DNA of 64,000 nucleotides. Source: Bacillota bacterium (lineage in GTDB: Bacteria; Bacillota; Clostridia; Christensenellales; SZUA-584). Each line of letters starts with the position of its first letter. Position 1 is the first letter of the stretch. Shown here one piece after another: positions 33,028-41,747 of this stretch. The notes below the pieces were generated by a model. It saw only the letters and a list, made by a program, of their open reading frames with translations, was not told where the DNA came from and searched no databases. Where the stretch lies: positions 117,060 through 181,059 of the forward strand of contig JAEWCC010000006.1 of the NCBI GenBank assembly GCA_023390815.1. The letters run 5' to 3'. The position numbers and the translations under genes were made by a program.

Positions 33028-34896
33028 CTACTTCATCAGCTTGCTCATATCGCTGGTAAACTGCATCATATCCTCAATCGGCAGACCTTCGATGAGCAGC
33101 GCCTGGTTGTACAGCAGACTGGTATACATCCTCAACTTGTCTTTATCGGTCTTTGCGGCCTTTTTGAGCGCGCCGAACACTTCATGGCGCGTATTGATCT
33201 CGATCACCTTGCTGGCTTTGATATTCGGGTTGTCCGGCATCGCGCTCAATACCTTCTCCATCTCGATGGAGACCCCGCCCTCGCTGACGAGACAAACCGG
33301 GTAGTTCTTCAGCCGCGCCGACGCGCGCACATCCGCAACCTTGCCGGAGAGTATCTCCTTCATTTCACCAAACAGTGCTTTATCCTCTTCATCCGCCTCG
33401 GGGGCTTTGTCGCTCTCAATCCCGAGATCTTCCCCCGAAACCGACCGAAACTCCTTTTCCTTAAAGCTGCGCAGCATCTGGATGGCGAACTCGTCGACGT
33501 CCTCGGTAAAGTAGAGAATTTCGTAACCCTTGTCCGAGACGAGCTCCGTCTGCGGAAGCCGCGCGATGCGCTCCACGGATTCGCCCGAAGCATAGTAAAT
33601 GAACTTCTGGTCTTCCTTCATGCGCTCCACGTATTCGCTCAGCGTCACCAGCTTCTTCTCGGTGGATGAGTAGAACAGCAGCAGGTCCTGAAGCTCGTCC
33701 TTCTCCATGCCAAAGCTGGAGTAGATACCAAACTTGAGCTGCCGCCCAAACGCCTTGGAGAACTCTTCATATTTCTCCCGCTCGTCCTTTTGCAAGTTGA
33801 GCAGCTCGCGTTTGATCTTGCTCTTGATGCTCTGGGCGATGTGCTTTAACTGCCGGTTGTGCTGAAGCATCTCGCGTGAGATGTTGAGCGACAGGTCCTC
33901 GGTATCGACCAGGCCCTGCACAAAGCTGAAATAATCGGGCAGCAGGCCCGCGCACTTTTGCATAATCAGCACGCCGCTCGAATAGAGCGCCAGCCCTTTC
34001 TCATACTCCTTGGTATAAAAGTCGTATGGCGTCTTCTGTGGAATATACAAAATGGCGTTGTATCCGCCGATGCCCTCGGTGCTGACATGAATGTACTTGA
34101 GCGGCTTGTCGTAGCCATAGTGTTTTTCGGCGTAGAAGTTCTCGTAATCCTCCGGTTTCAATTCCTGCTTGTTCTTGCGCCAAATGGGCACCATGCTGTT
34201 GACGGTCTCGTCCTCCCGCACAGACTCGTACTCATCCTCGCTGCCCTCTTTCAGATGACTCTTGGTGGTCTCCATCTTAATGGGGTAGCGGATAAAGTCC
34301 GAATACTTCTTGATCAGGGACTTCAGCTCGTACTCTTCGAGGAACTCGCCGTACTTCTCGTCCTCGGTATCCGGCTTGATCGTCAATATCACGTCGGTCC
34401 CCACGCTCTCCTTTTCGCTCTGCGCGATGGTGTAGCCATCCGTTCCGGAAGACTGCCACACCCAGGCTTCCTCACTGCCCAGTGCACGGCTGACCACAGT
34501 CACCGACTCGGCCACCATGAACGCCGAATAGAAGCCCACGCCGAACTGCCCGATGATATCAAAATCCTCCTGCTTCTCGTTCTCCTGCTTAAACTGGAGC
34601 GAGCCGCTTTTGGCGATGACGCCGAGGTTGTCGTCGAGCTCCTCCTTGGTCATGCCGATACCCGTATCGGATATCGTCAGCGTCCGGCTGTCCTTATCCG
34701 CGGTGATGCGGATGTAATAGTCGTCCTTGTTAAACGCGATGTTTTCATCTGTCAGCGCCCTGTAATAGATCTTATCGATGGCGTCGCTCGCGTTGGAGAT
34801 CAACTCCCGCAGGAACACCTCCTTGTGCGTATAGATCGAATGGATCATCAGATCCAGCAGACGCTTTGATTCGGTTTTAAACTGTTTCTTTGACAT
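33028..34896 (-). CDS. htpG: Chaperone HtpG (Hsp90)
   Basis: About 622 aa, family length. ATP-dependent chaperone. The GHKL ATPase motifs are present: FLRELISNASDAIDK, SDTGIGMTKEEL, and GQFGVGFYSAFMV. The middle domain (LPDYFSFVQGLVDTEDLSLNISREMLQ) and the C-terminal dimerisation domain follow. The start was set at the ATG at 34896, preceded by GGGAGG. The gene stands alone behind a CIRCE element, so heat control by HrcA is predicted. Confidence 0.97.
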   Translation of the reverse strand: MSKKQFKTESKRLLDLMIHSIYTHKEVFLRELISNASDAIDKIYYRALTDENIAFNKDDYYIRITADKDSRTLTISDTGIGMTKEELDDNLGVIAKSGSLQFKQENEKQEDFDIIGQFGVGFYSAFMVAESVTVVSRALGSEEAWVWQSSGTDGYTIAQSEKESVGTDVILTIKPDTEDEKYGEFLEEYELKSLIKKYSDFIRYPIKMETTKSHLKEGSEDEYESVREDETVNSMVPIWRKNKQELKPEDYENFYAEKHYGYDKPLKYIHVSTEGIGGYNAILYIPQKTPYDFYTKEYEKGLALYSSGVLIMQKCAGLLPDYFSFVQGLVDTEDLSLNISREMLQHNRQLKHIAQSIKSKIKRELLNLQKDEREKYEEFSKAFGRQLKFGIYSSFGMEKDELQDLLLFYSSTEKKLVTLSEYVERMKEDQKFIYYASGESVERIARLPQTELVSDKGYEILYFTEDVDEFAIQMLRSFKEKEFRSVSGEDLGIESDKAPEADEEDKALFGEMKEILSGKVADVRASARLKNYPVCLVSEGGVSIEMEKVLSAMPDNPNIKASKVIEINTRHEVFGALKKAAKTDKDKLRMYTSLLYNQALLIEGLPIEDMMQFTSDMSKLMK

Positions 34897-34925
34897 ACCG
34901 CTTGCCTCCCTGAAGCACATTTGTT

Positions 34926-34952
34926 TTAGCACTCATCACATTAGAGTGCTGA
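34926..34952. promoter_or_regulatory. CIRCE element (HrcA operator)
   Basis: TTAGCACTC, nine bases, GAGTGCTGA. This matches the CIRCE consensus TTAGCACTC-N9-GAGTGCTAA except for one base. It sits 30 bases upstream of htpG. Confidence 0.9.
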
Positions 34953-35012
34953 CAATAATGTAGTACGGATTCACGGATTTGTCAAGAATCGAGAGCATGG
35001 GCGATCAAAGCG

Positions 35013-35482
35013 TTATATCAACTTCTTGACGCGAGTTGCGATATCAATCCACTGCTCATAATCTTCTTTTATTTGCTCGAAGCTCTTTCCGATTACCGAG
35101 CTGCGATTGGTCGGATCGTCCAGCTTGAGAATTCTTAACAACCCCTTGTATTTCATCACTTCTTTTTGCTGAAATATCTGCTGGCACTTACTCTTCAGCT
35201 CCTCACAGTGATCATCCAGAATTACAGCCGCCGCACCATATTGATTCTCTTCATCATTGGAAAACAGAATTAAGTCAATCAAGTCATCCAGATTATCCGT
35301 TAAAGGTAAGCGATAATATCCGTTCTCAGGTCCCCAACCAAAATCGTACTGCTGCGCTTCTTCCATAGAGAATAGTCCTCCGGCATCAAAAAAATATCCG
35401 GGTCATGGCTCGGTATCAGACCAAACTCCTCCGGCGCAGACATATTAAACTTTTTACTCATTAAAAATAGTTTCTTATCCAT
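35013..35482 (-). pseudogene. Small soluble protein gene broken by one-base frameshift
   Basis: Two overlapping frames (35300-35482, starting MDKKLFLMSKKFN, and 35013-35366) join into one ~155-aa protein if one T is added to the seven-T run at 35388-35394 (A7 on the plus strand). The restored junction reads SHDPDIFFDAGGLFSMEEAQQYDFGW, which is far smoother than either frame alone. The C-terminal half (LIDLILFSNDEENQYGAAAVILDDHCEEL) looks like small immunity or HEAT-type bacterial proteins of the Imm30-like kind; this is tentative. Alternatives are a sequencing error, phase variation, or independent translation of the second frame from the ATG at 35366. Confidence 0.6.
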
Positions 35483-35537
35483 TGCCGATCATTCCCTTCA
35501 TACTGGGCGCTGCTTGCTGCCAGTATAATCCCATCCC

Positions 35538-36287
35538 TCATTCACTGTAATTGTCCGAGTGCCACTCGCTGTGCAGAAAGCCACCGCTTTCGCGGGACGC
35601 TTCCTCATAAGACAGCCGACGGTTTGAATTCGACATCGCCGTAAGGTAGGCAAGCCTCTTTTCGATCTGCCGGGTTATCTCCTCCGCACCGCAAAGCGGC
35701 AGCCCGTGTGCGGGCAAAAGTGTATAGGTTTTATAGGCTTTCAGTTTGATTAAGGTTTCGATGTGGCAGCCTAAACAGCCCGGGTCGGCAACCGGCAGTA
35801 TCGGTTCCTGCTCCGGCGAGAACATCAGCTCATCCGCCACATGCAGATAAACGCCGTCGATATCGACCAGCACCGTGCAGGCCGAATGCCCCGGCGAGGG
35901 GATAATGGAAATACGGTGCGGCCCGAAACTAAACGCGAACGTATTCTCCACGGTCACGGTGGGTGTAAACCCCTCATGCTCCACCTTTTCAGTCCAGAGA
36001 TCAAGTGTTTGCTGATACCGGCTGCTGCCGTAAACCGGCACGTCCCGCAGCGCTTTTAAGCCCTGCATATGGTCGTCATGAAAGTGCGAAATGATCACCC
36101 CGGTCAGCTCCAGCCCATTTTTAACAAGGTCCTCAGCTACCTTGCCTCCTTCGGATTCGTAACCAGCATCGATCAGCAGCACATTTTTACCGGATATCAG
36201 TGCATAGATGGTGTCCGAGAAGTGCTTTCCCGGATGCGGTTCGAACGAATACCGAACGATTCCCTTGGCTATCGGTATCTTAACCAT
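35538..36287 (-). CDS. Metallo-beta-lactamase-fold hydrolase
   Basis: 249 aa from the ATG at 36287 (AGGAGG upstream). The MBL signature ISHFHDDHMQGL supplies the metal-binding His/Asp. Later ligands are PSPGHSACT and PAHGLPL, and an Asp lies in HVADELMF. The fold is an alpha-beta/beta-alpha hydrolase. Such stand-alone proteins include glyoxalase II-like thioesterases, lactonases and others; the substrate is not predictable here. No signal peptide. The frameshifted small gene follows in the same direction. Confidence 0.85.
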   Translation of the reverse strand: MVKIPIAKGIVRYSFEPHPGKHFSDTIYALISGKNVLLIDAGYESEGGKVAEDLVKNGLELTGVIISHFHDDHMQGLKALRDVPVYGSSRYQQTLDLWTEKVEHEGFTPTVTVENTFAFSFGPHRISIIPSPGHSACTVLVDIDGVYLHVADELMFSPEQEPILPVADPGCLGCHIETLIKLKAYKTYTLLPAHGLPLCGAEEITRQIEKRLAYLTAMSNSNRRLSYEEASRESGGFLHSEWHSDNYSE

Positions 36288-36433
36288 ATTATCCTCCTGC
36301 ATTTAAGCCCGTTGCTGTAAGGATATTTTACCACACGGATTAACATCAGGTACCTCCAGTCCTTGCTTTATACCAGCATTGTTTGCTGCACCCTTTTTTA
36401 TCGCACAGTGCACACAACAACCTTTTGCGCACG

Positions 36434-36465
36434 TAAAAAAATAGTCGCCCGCCTGAGCGAACGAC
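36434..36465 (-). terminator. Terminator of the cold-shock gene
   Basis: Nine-bp stem with two G-U pairs (GTCGTTCGC / GCGGGCGAC) followed by TATTTTTTT on the minus strand. Confidence 0.75.
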
Positions 36466-36482
36466 CACTTTCCGGTTATCAC

Positions 36483-36695
36483 CTATACCAAGCTGACATT
36501 GGCAGCTCTTAATCGGTTCCTGTTCTTCGGGTCGGTTTCTGTATCAAATGTTACTCGTTGTCCTTCTGAAAGCGATTTATATCCATCGGTCATGATCGCC
36601 GAAAAATGTACAAATAAATCCTCTCCTCCGTCGTCGTTGGAAATAAACCCAAAGCCTTTTTCCGTATTAAACCATTTTACCGTACCTGTATGCAT
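36483..36695 (-). CDS. Cold-shock domain protein
   Basis: 70 aa, standard length. RNP1 KGFGFIS and RNP2 LFVHFS motifs lie in MHTGTVKWFNTEKGFGFISNDDGGEDLFVHFSAI. A single-stranded nucleic-acid binding beta-barrel that melts RNA structure in the cold or in growth transitions. AGGAGG lies upstream. The promoter region carries a near-perfect inverted repeat over the -35 box, listed separately. Confidence 0.95.
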   Translation of the reverse strand: MHTGTVKWFNTEKGFGFISNDDGGEDLFVHFSAIMTDGYKSLSEGQRVTFDTETDPKNRNRLRAANVSLV

Positions 36696-36730
36696 TGCCT
36701 GTACCTCCTAATCATATTATGTCCCGGATT

Positions 36731-36759
36731 AAATAAAAACACATGCTTTTGTAAGTCAA
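36731..36759 (-). promoter_or_regulatory. Promoter of the cold-shock gene
   Basis: TTGACT, 17 bases, TTATTT on the minus strand (or TATTTA with 18). The -35 lies inside the inverted repeat at 36740-36791. Confidence 0.5.
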
Positions 36760-36791
36760 TAAATGATAGAGAATGACTTACAAAACATGTG
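36740..36791. repeat. Inverted repeat over the cold-shock promoter
   Basis: Arms of 19 and 18 bases (TGACTTACAAAA(G)CATGTG on both strands, 36740-36758 and 36774-36791), differing by one extra base, are separated by 15 bases. One arm covers the -35 region. A candidate operator or cruciform. Confidence 0.7.
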
Positions 36792-36881
36792 AACTCAATC
36801 GGTACATTTATAATACCGGCTTATCATACCATGCGTTTCTTTCACCGTCAAGAAATACCTTTCATTCCGGATTGTGCTTGC

Positions 36882-37193
36882 CTAACACGAAAAAATGCGG
36901 TTTGCGTTACGACAGGCTTGAATTTCCCGATCTGAAAGAAAGATTACCGACATTGCGTCCATGTGCCGGGATATTCGATACCGCTCGTTGCTTTGGTTCT
37001 TAATGCATTCAGGGTTGCGGTTTACCCACTCAAGCAGCCCTTTTTGATCTACATCAATGATGGATGGTTCTTCGCTGTTGCACTGGCAAAAGATCGCCAC
37101 TTCTTCATCACCCAGCGGATTAAACCTTGTACCGCTGCTTAATAAGACCCTGATAAAATATTGTCCCTTGTTCTTTTCATTTTTTGTCGCCAT
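36882..37193 (-). CDS. Hypothetical protein
   Basis: 103 aa. GAAGGA lies nine bases before the ATG. Basic N-terminus (MATKNEKNKGQYFIRVLLSSGTRFNPLGDEEVAIFCQC), no signal peptide or membrane segment, two early Cys. I do not recognise a family. It has no clear promoter or terminator and sits between the cold-shock gene and the opp operon. The coding call rests on the ribosome site and composition. Confidence 0.45.
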   Translation of the reverse strand: MATKNEKNKGQYFIRVLLSSGTRFNPLGDEEVAIFCQCNSEEPSIIDVDQKGLLEWVNRNPECIKNQSNERYRISRHMDAMSVIFLSDREIQACRNANRIFSC

Positions 37194-37430
37194 CGCGAGT
37201 CCTTCTTTCTCCGGTCATGCCGTAATGAAAAATAAAAAGCGAAAACTCATATTTCATGAGATTTCCGCTTGACTTCCTAACCGATCAAATCGACTCAATA
37301 ATACATGTTGATATTTATTATATATGGTTTTTTGATTTTTGTAAACTCTTTTAAAATATGGAATCTTGGACGCTTCTTTGCAAGAGCATCGTTTCAGGGT
37401 ATGAGGGCTTATTGGAAGAACCACTGACTT

Positions 37431-37461
37431 AAAAGGCGACCCTTCGCAGAAGAATCGCCTT
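37431..37461 (-). terminator. Terminator of the opp operon
   Basis: AAGGCGA...TCGCCTT stem with an inner TTC/GAA pair, then TTAA on the minus strand, 25 bases beyond the oppF-like stop. Confidence 0.65.
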
Positions 37462-37485
37462 ACCCGTTGATAATTTTCCTGTTGC

Positions 37486-38421
37486 TTAGCGGCTGGTCCA
37501 CCGGGCCAATTCGTCCGGGGTCGCGAGCACAAAGTGCTGTCCGCCCATATGATGCTGCACCCCGAGGTGGTAATCCACCCCCTGCACCCGGTAATCGTAG
37601 CTCTGCGCGATACGGCTCTTCTCTACGCGCGGGTCGGGCCGGGGGATGGCGCTTAAGAGGCTCTGGGTGTAAGGGTGCACCGGATTGCTGAAAATCTCTT
37701 CAGTAGTTCCGGTCTCCACCAGATGTCCCATGTGCATCACGCCGATGCGGCTGGAGATATACTTGACCATAGACAGGTCGTGGGCGATAAACAGATACGT
37801 CGTGCCGGTCTGCGCCTGCAGGTCCTTCATCAGATTGACCACCTGCGCCTGAATGGACACGTCGAGCGCGCTGATGCATTCGTCGGCGATCACGAGCTTC
37901 GGGTTCATGATCAGTGCGCGCGCGATGCCCACGCGCTGGCGCTGCCCGCCGCTGAACTGATGCGGATAGCGGTCCGCATGTTCGGGCGCAAGCCCCACCT
38001 TTTGGAGCATATCCTCTACCTTGGCCTTGCGCTCAGCCCGGTTTTTGTACAGCTTATGGATATCCAGCCCCTGCGCGATGATCTCCCCCACCTTTTTGCG
38101 GGGGTTCAGGCAGGCCATCGGGTCCTGAAAGATCATCTGCATTTCGGTGCGCAGACGCTCGTTGACGGAGCGGTGCATTTTGCCCGAAATATCCATGCCA
38201 TCGAACTCGATGCTGCCTGCGGTGGGCTTATAGAGCCGGATCAGGCTGCGTCCGATGGTGCTCTTGCCGCTGCCGGATTCACCCACCAGCCCATACGTTT
38301 CACCAGGATAAATCACAAAGTCGACGCCATCCACCGCGCGCACGGTGAACCGGCTGCTGATTACAAAATGCTGTTTGAGTCCCTGCACCTTCAAAATCGG
38401 TTCACTGCTCTGCACTTGCAT
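37486..38421 (-). CDS. oppF: Oligopeptide ABC transporter ATP-binding protein OppF
   Basis: 311 aa. Walker A GESGSGKST, signature FSGGQRQRVGIARAL, Walker B LVIADECISALD (Cys where DEP is usual), and the C-terminal oligopeptide-transporter extension after HPYTQSLLSAIP. With OppD it powers peptide import. It overlaps oppD by 20 bases. The ATG at 38421 lies only two bases from GGGAGG, so the GTG two codons later (38415) may be the real start. The 'DEC' variant keeps the catalytic Glu. Confidence 0.93.
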   Translation of the reverse strand: MQVQSSEPILKVQGLKQHFVISSRFTVRAVDGVDFVIYPGETYGLVGESGSGKSTIGRSLIRLYKPTAGSIEFDGMDISGKMHRSVNERLRTEMQMIFQDPMACLNPRKKVGEIIAQGLDIHKLYKNRAERKAKVEDMLQKVGLAPEHADRYPHQFSGGQRQRVGIARALIMNPKLVIADECISALDVSIQAQVVNLMKDLQAQTGTTYLFIAHDLSMVKYISSRIGVMHMGHLVETGTTEEIFSNPVHPYTQSLLSAIPRPDPRVEKSRIAQSYDYRVQGVDYHLGVQHHMGGQHFVLATPDELARWTSR

Positions 38422-39496
38422 CGCCTCCCTTCATCATCCGCTCGATGCGGTTCCGCAGCTCCACGGGCATCTCCACGCGCGGCGCGCGTTCATCCAGCAG
38501 CCAGGTCGCAGCATAGTGGGTGTCGCTCACCTTAAACATCGGGGGCTCCATGCGCTTATCGATCTTTAACGCGAACTGGTTGCGTGGGGCAAACGAATCG
38601 CCCGCTACGGCGTGGAGCAGATTCGGTGGCGATCCGGGAATCGTATATAGCCGCTCGTCGGCAGTATCCAGATGCGGCATGGCGCTCAGCAATCCCCAGG
38701 TATACGGATGCCGCGGATCGTAGAAGATCTCGTTCACCGTACCCTTCTCCACGATTTTTCCCGCATACATGACGTTGACATAGTCCGCGATTTTTGCTAC
38801 CACGCCCAAATCGTGCGTAATATAGATGACGCTGATGCCGCGCTCCCGCTGGACGCGCTGGATCAGCTCCAGTATCTTTGCCTGAATCGTCACATCGAGC
38901 GCGGTCGTGGGTTCGTCGCAGATCAAAAGGTCCGGGTCGCACGCAAGTGCAATGGCGATGACCACGCGCTGCCGCATGCCGCCTGAAAGCTGATGGGGAT
39001 AGTTCCGCATCCGTTTCTCGGGCTCCGGGATACCTACTTCATCCAGAAGGCGTACCGCCTTTCCCCAGGCTTCTCTTTTTTTCGCCCGATGATGCCAGAG
39101 CATGCCTTCAATAATCTGCTTGCCAATCGGCATCGTCGGATCCAGACTCGTCATGGGGTCCTGAAATATCATCGCAATGCGCTTGCCATTAATGTGGCGG
39201 CGCAGTTCGTCCTTATTCATCTTCAGGATGTCCACAGTCCTCGCAGTACCATCATCCTGATGATAGGTATACCGAACAGTACCCTCGTCCACGGTACCGT
39301 TCTTAGCCAATATGCCGATAGCCGCTTTCGTCGTAACGGATTTTCCGCTGCCGCTTTCTCCCACGATCGCGAGCGTCTCGCCCCGGTACAGATCGATATC
39401 CACGCCTCGAATGGCGTGCACAGGGCCTGCCATGGTTTTAAACGTAATCGAGAGGCCACGAATTTCCAACACTTTTTCTTTTGCTTGCTGTTCCAT
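38402..39496 (-). CDS. oppD: Oligopeptide ABC transporter ATP-binding protein OppD
   Basis: 364 aa. Walker A GESGSGKSVTTKA, signature LSGGMRQRVVIAIAL, Walker B LLICDEPTTALDVT, and the C-terminal Opp domain after HPYTWGLLSAMP. The ATG at 39496 has GAGGTG six bases upstream. The upstream GTG (39505) lies within that ribosome site. Starts 10 bases after the oppC stop. Confidence 0.94.
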   Translation of the reverse strand: MEQQAKEKVLEIRGLSITFKTMAGPVHAIRGVDIDLYRGETLAIVGESGSGKSVTTKAAIGILAKNGTVDEGTVRYTYHQDDGTARTVDILKMNKDELRRHINGKRIAMIFQDPMTSLDPTMPIGKQIIEGMLWHHRAKKREAWGKAVRLLDEVGIPEPEKRMRNYPHQLSGGMRQRVVIAIALACDPDLLICDEPTTALDVTIQAKILELIQRVQRERGISVIYITHDLGVVAKIADYVNVMYAGKIVEKGTVNEIFYDPRHPYTWGLLSAMPHLDTADERLYTIPGSPPNLLHAVAGDSFAPRNQFALKIDKRMEPPMFKVSDTHYAATWLLDERAPRVEMPVELRNRIERMMKGGDASAEQ

Positions 39497-39506
39497 ATGC
39501 GGCACC

Positions 39507-40571
39507 TCACATTTCCTTCAGCTTGGGGTCGAACGCTTCGCGCAACCCGTCAGCCAGAATATTAAAGCACAGCATGAGCAGCATCAGCACCACAATCGGC
39601 GGCACGATCTGATACGGATGTGTGGTGAAGCTGTTGAACGCGTCGCTGATGAGCGATCCCAGGCTGCATTGGGGTACCGGAATGCCGAGACCCACAAAGC
39701 TTAGGAACGCCTCGGTAAAGATGGCGGTGGGGATGCTGAACATCAGTTGGGTGATGAGCTGCCCAATGGTGTTCGGCAGAATCTCCCTGAATATAATCGT
39801 GGAATTCCTCGCTCCCAGCGTATGGCTGGCCAGTATAAATTCCTGTTCTTTGAGCTTTAGCGTCTGCGCGCGGGCGATTCGGCTCATGGTGATCCAGTCG
39901 GTAATAACCAGTGCCAGCACGATGGTGGCGAAGCCGGGCTTCAAAACCAGCAGCAGCAGCGTCACGATCACCAGCCGCGGGATGCCGTTTACGATCTCGG
40001 CAAAGCGCTGCATGCCGCTGTCCACCGCACCGCCGAAATAACCGCTGACGAGACCGTAGCACATACCAAGCGTCATGTTGATAAAGGCGCTTACCACGGC
40101 AATACCCAGCGAGATACGGGCGCCTTCCCACACACGGGTCCAGATGTCCCGGCCCAGCGTATCGCTGCCAAACCAGTAGTACACATCAGGCAGATTTTTA
40201 TCTTCATAGCCGTTTATAATCTTGGTTCCCGTGGTGGTCTGCAGGGTTTCGTCGCCATTAAATATGCCCAACTTCTCCAGACCGGGTATTCTCGGCGCAA
40301 AGTTCTTTTGCGAGAGGGTCTGATCCGAGTAATCGTATCCGCTGATCATCGGCCCGATAATCGCAAAGGTCACGATGAGAACGATAAATATCAGCGATAC
40401 GACCGCTCCTTTATTGGAGAAAAAGCGGCGACGTACATCCTTCCAATAGGTATCGCTGGAAAATCCCTTATCAATATTCGCTTCCGGCTCTCCCCCAACG
40501 AGCTCAAAATCATCGGGGGCGAAAGCAAATTCCGGTTGCACGGCGGCAGCTTTGATCTTTGGTTTACTCAT
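39507..40571 (-). CDS. oppC: Oligopeptide ABC transporter permease OppC
   Basis: 354 aa with an ~80-residue N-terminal cytoplasmic extension, then six membrane helices. The permease EAA-type loop is ITDWITMSRIARAQTLKLKEQEFILASHTLGARNSTIIFREILPN. The OppC-type large loop between helices 1 and 2 (residues ~90-150) is present. Its ATG overlaps the oppB stop by eight bases. Confidence 0.93.
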   Translation of the reverse strand: MSKPKIKAAAVQPEFAFAPDDFELVGGEPEANIDKGFSSDTYWKDVRRRFFSNKGAVVSLIFIVLIVTFAIIGPMISGYDYSDQTLSQKNFAPRIPGLEKLGIFNGDETLQTTTGTKIINGYEDKNLPDVYYWFGSDTLGRDIWTRVWEGARISLGIAVVSAFINMTLGMCYGLVSGYFGGAVDSGMQRFAEIVNGIPRLVIVTLLLLVLKPGFATIVLALVITDWITMSRIARAQTLKLKEQEFILASHTLGARNSTIIFREILPNTIGQLITQLMFSIPTAIFTEAFLSFVGLGIPVPQCSLGSLISDAFNSFTTHPYQIVPPIVVLMLLMLCFNILADGLREAFDPKLKEM

Positions 40572-41652
40572 GTGCGCTCACCGCCTTTCTTTTTCTGATG
40601 CCCAGCACGCGCGCCCAACGTGCCCCAAAACCAAGATGCCCGCCTGAAATATCGCCGCCGTCCTTCGCCAGACGAATACGGGGGTCAATAATTCCGTACA
40701 GGATATCTACCACCAGCATAATGCCGATGTATAAGGCGCTGTATATAAAGCTGAGTGCGATAACCACGTTGTAGTCGTTGGACTGGATGGTCGCCACCAG
40801 GAGGCTGCCCACCCCTGGGATGGAAAATATCTTTTCCACCACCAGACTGCCGGTTATCAGGTCCACGAGCAGCGGGGCAAGCACCGTAATGATCGGGATC
40901 AGCGCATTGCGCAGCGCGTGGCGCATAATCAAAGGCGCACCGCTGATACCCTTACTTTCAGCCAGCAGCATGTAGTCACTTCCCAAAACCTCCAGCATCT
41001 CGTTGCGGGTGAACCGTGCAATGGATGCCAAGGTAAACATGGACAGTGCAATACTGGGCATCAAGCTGGACATAAAGGGGTCTTTCATATCATACAGCAT
41101 GGGAAGCCATTGGAGCTTAAAGCCCAGGGTATAGCTTAGCCCCAGCGCAAAGACATAGCTTGGCACTGAAACACCCAGAACCGATATGATGGTACATATA
41201 CTGTCAATAATCGTTTTGTTTTTCAGCGCTGCGACGACACCCAATATAAGACCGATAATGGCACCGAGCCCTACCGCCATACCGCCAACCGCCATACTTA
41301 CAGGCAGGCGTGTTTCGATCAGTTGGCTGATCGGTGTGTTTTTACTGATGTTGTAGCTGACCCCGTAATCGCCCTGTACCAGATTGAACACATACCGGCC
41401 AAACTGCACGTATATCGGCTGATCCAAGCCATATTTCGCGTTTAACGCGACGCGCTGCTGATCGTTGAGCTTTTCGTCATTAAAAGGTGAACCGGGCATC
41501 AGCTTCAGCAGTATGAACAGTACCAGTATGATGGCCAGCAAGGTCAGCACAGAAATGAGCAGACGCTTAAAAATATAGCGGAAGAGACCCACATGATTTC
41601 GCAGCCAAGTGAGTATGCTCTTTAGCACCCGCTTAAATATATTGCGTTTCAC
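40564..41652 (-). CDS. oppB: Oligopeptide ABC transporter permease OppB
   Basis: 362 aa from the GTG at 41652 (GGGGGAG upstream). An N-terminal helix YIFKRLLISVLTLLAIILVLFILLKLMPG is followed by the OppB signature GLDQPIYVQFGRYVFNLVQGDYGVSY and the EAA loop FTRNEMLEVLGSDYMLLAESKGISGAPLIMRHALRNALIPI. The C-terminus is basic and slightly long. An intervening hairpin separates it from oppA. Confidence 0.93.
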   Translation of the reverse strand: MKRNIFKRVLKSILTWLRNHVGLFRYIFKRLLISVLTLLAIILVLFILLKLMPGSPFNDEKLNDQQRVALNAKYGLDQPIYVQFGRYVFNLVQGDYGVSYNISKNTPISQLIETRLPVSMAVGGMAVGLGAIIGLILGVVAALKNKTIIDSICTIISVLGVSVPSYVFALGLSYTLGFKLQWLPMLYDMKDPFMSSLMPSIALSMFTLASIARFTRNEMLEVLGSDYMLLAESKGISGAPLIMRHALRNALIPIITVLAPLLVDLITGSLVVEKIFSIPGVGSLLVATIQSNDYNVVIALSFIYSALYIGIMLVVDILYGIIDPRIRLAKDGGDISGGHLGFGARWARVLGIRKRKAVSAHE

Positions 41653-41680
41653 TGCACTCCCCCATTTCGTTGTTTTATGC

Positions 41681-41720
41681 AAAAAGCGCAGCGGCTTTGA
41701 GAGGTTCAAAACCGCTGCGC
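41681..41720 (-). terminator. Intercistronic hairpin between oppA and oppB
   Basis: GCGCAGCGG...CCGCTGCGC followed by TTTTTG on the minus strand, inside the opp operon. Likely a partial terminator that keeps the binding protein more abundant than the permease, as in many ABC operons. Confidence 0.75.
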
Positions 41721-41747
41721 AACAGGTCTTTGGCTAAGCTTGCGCCA

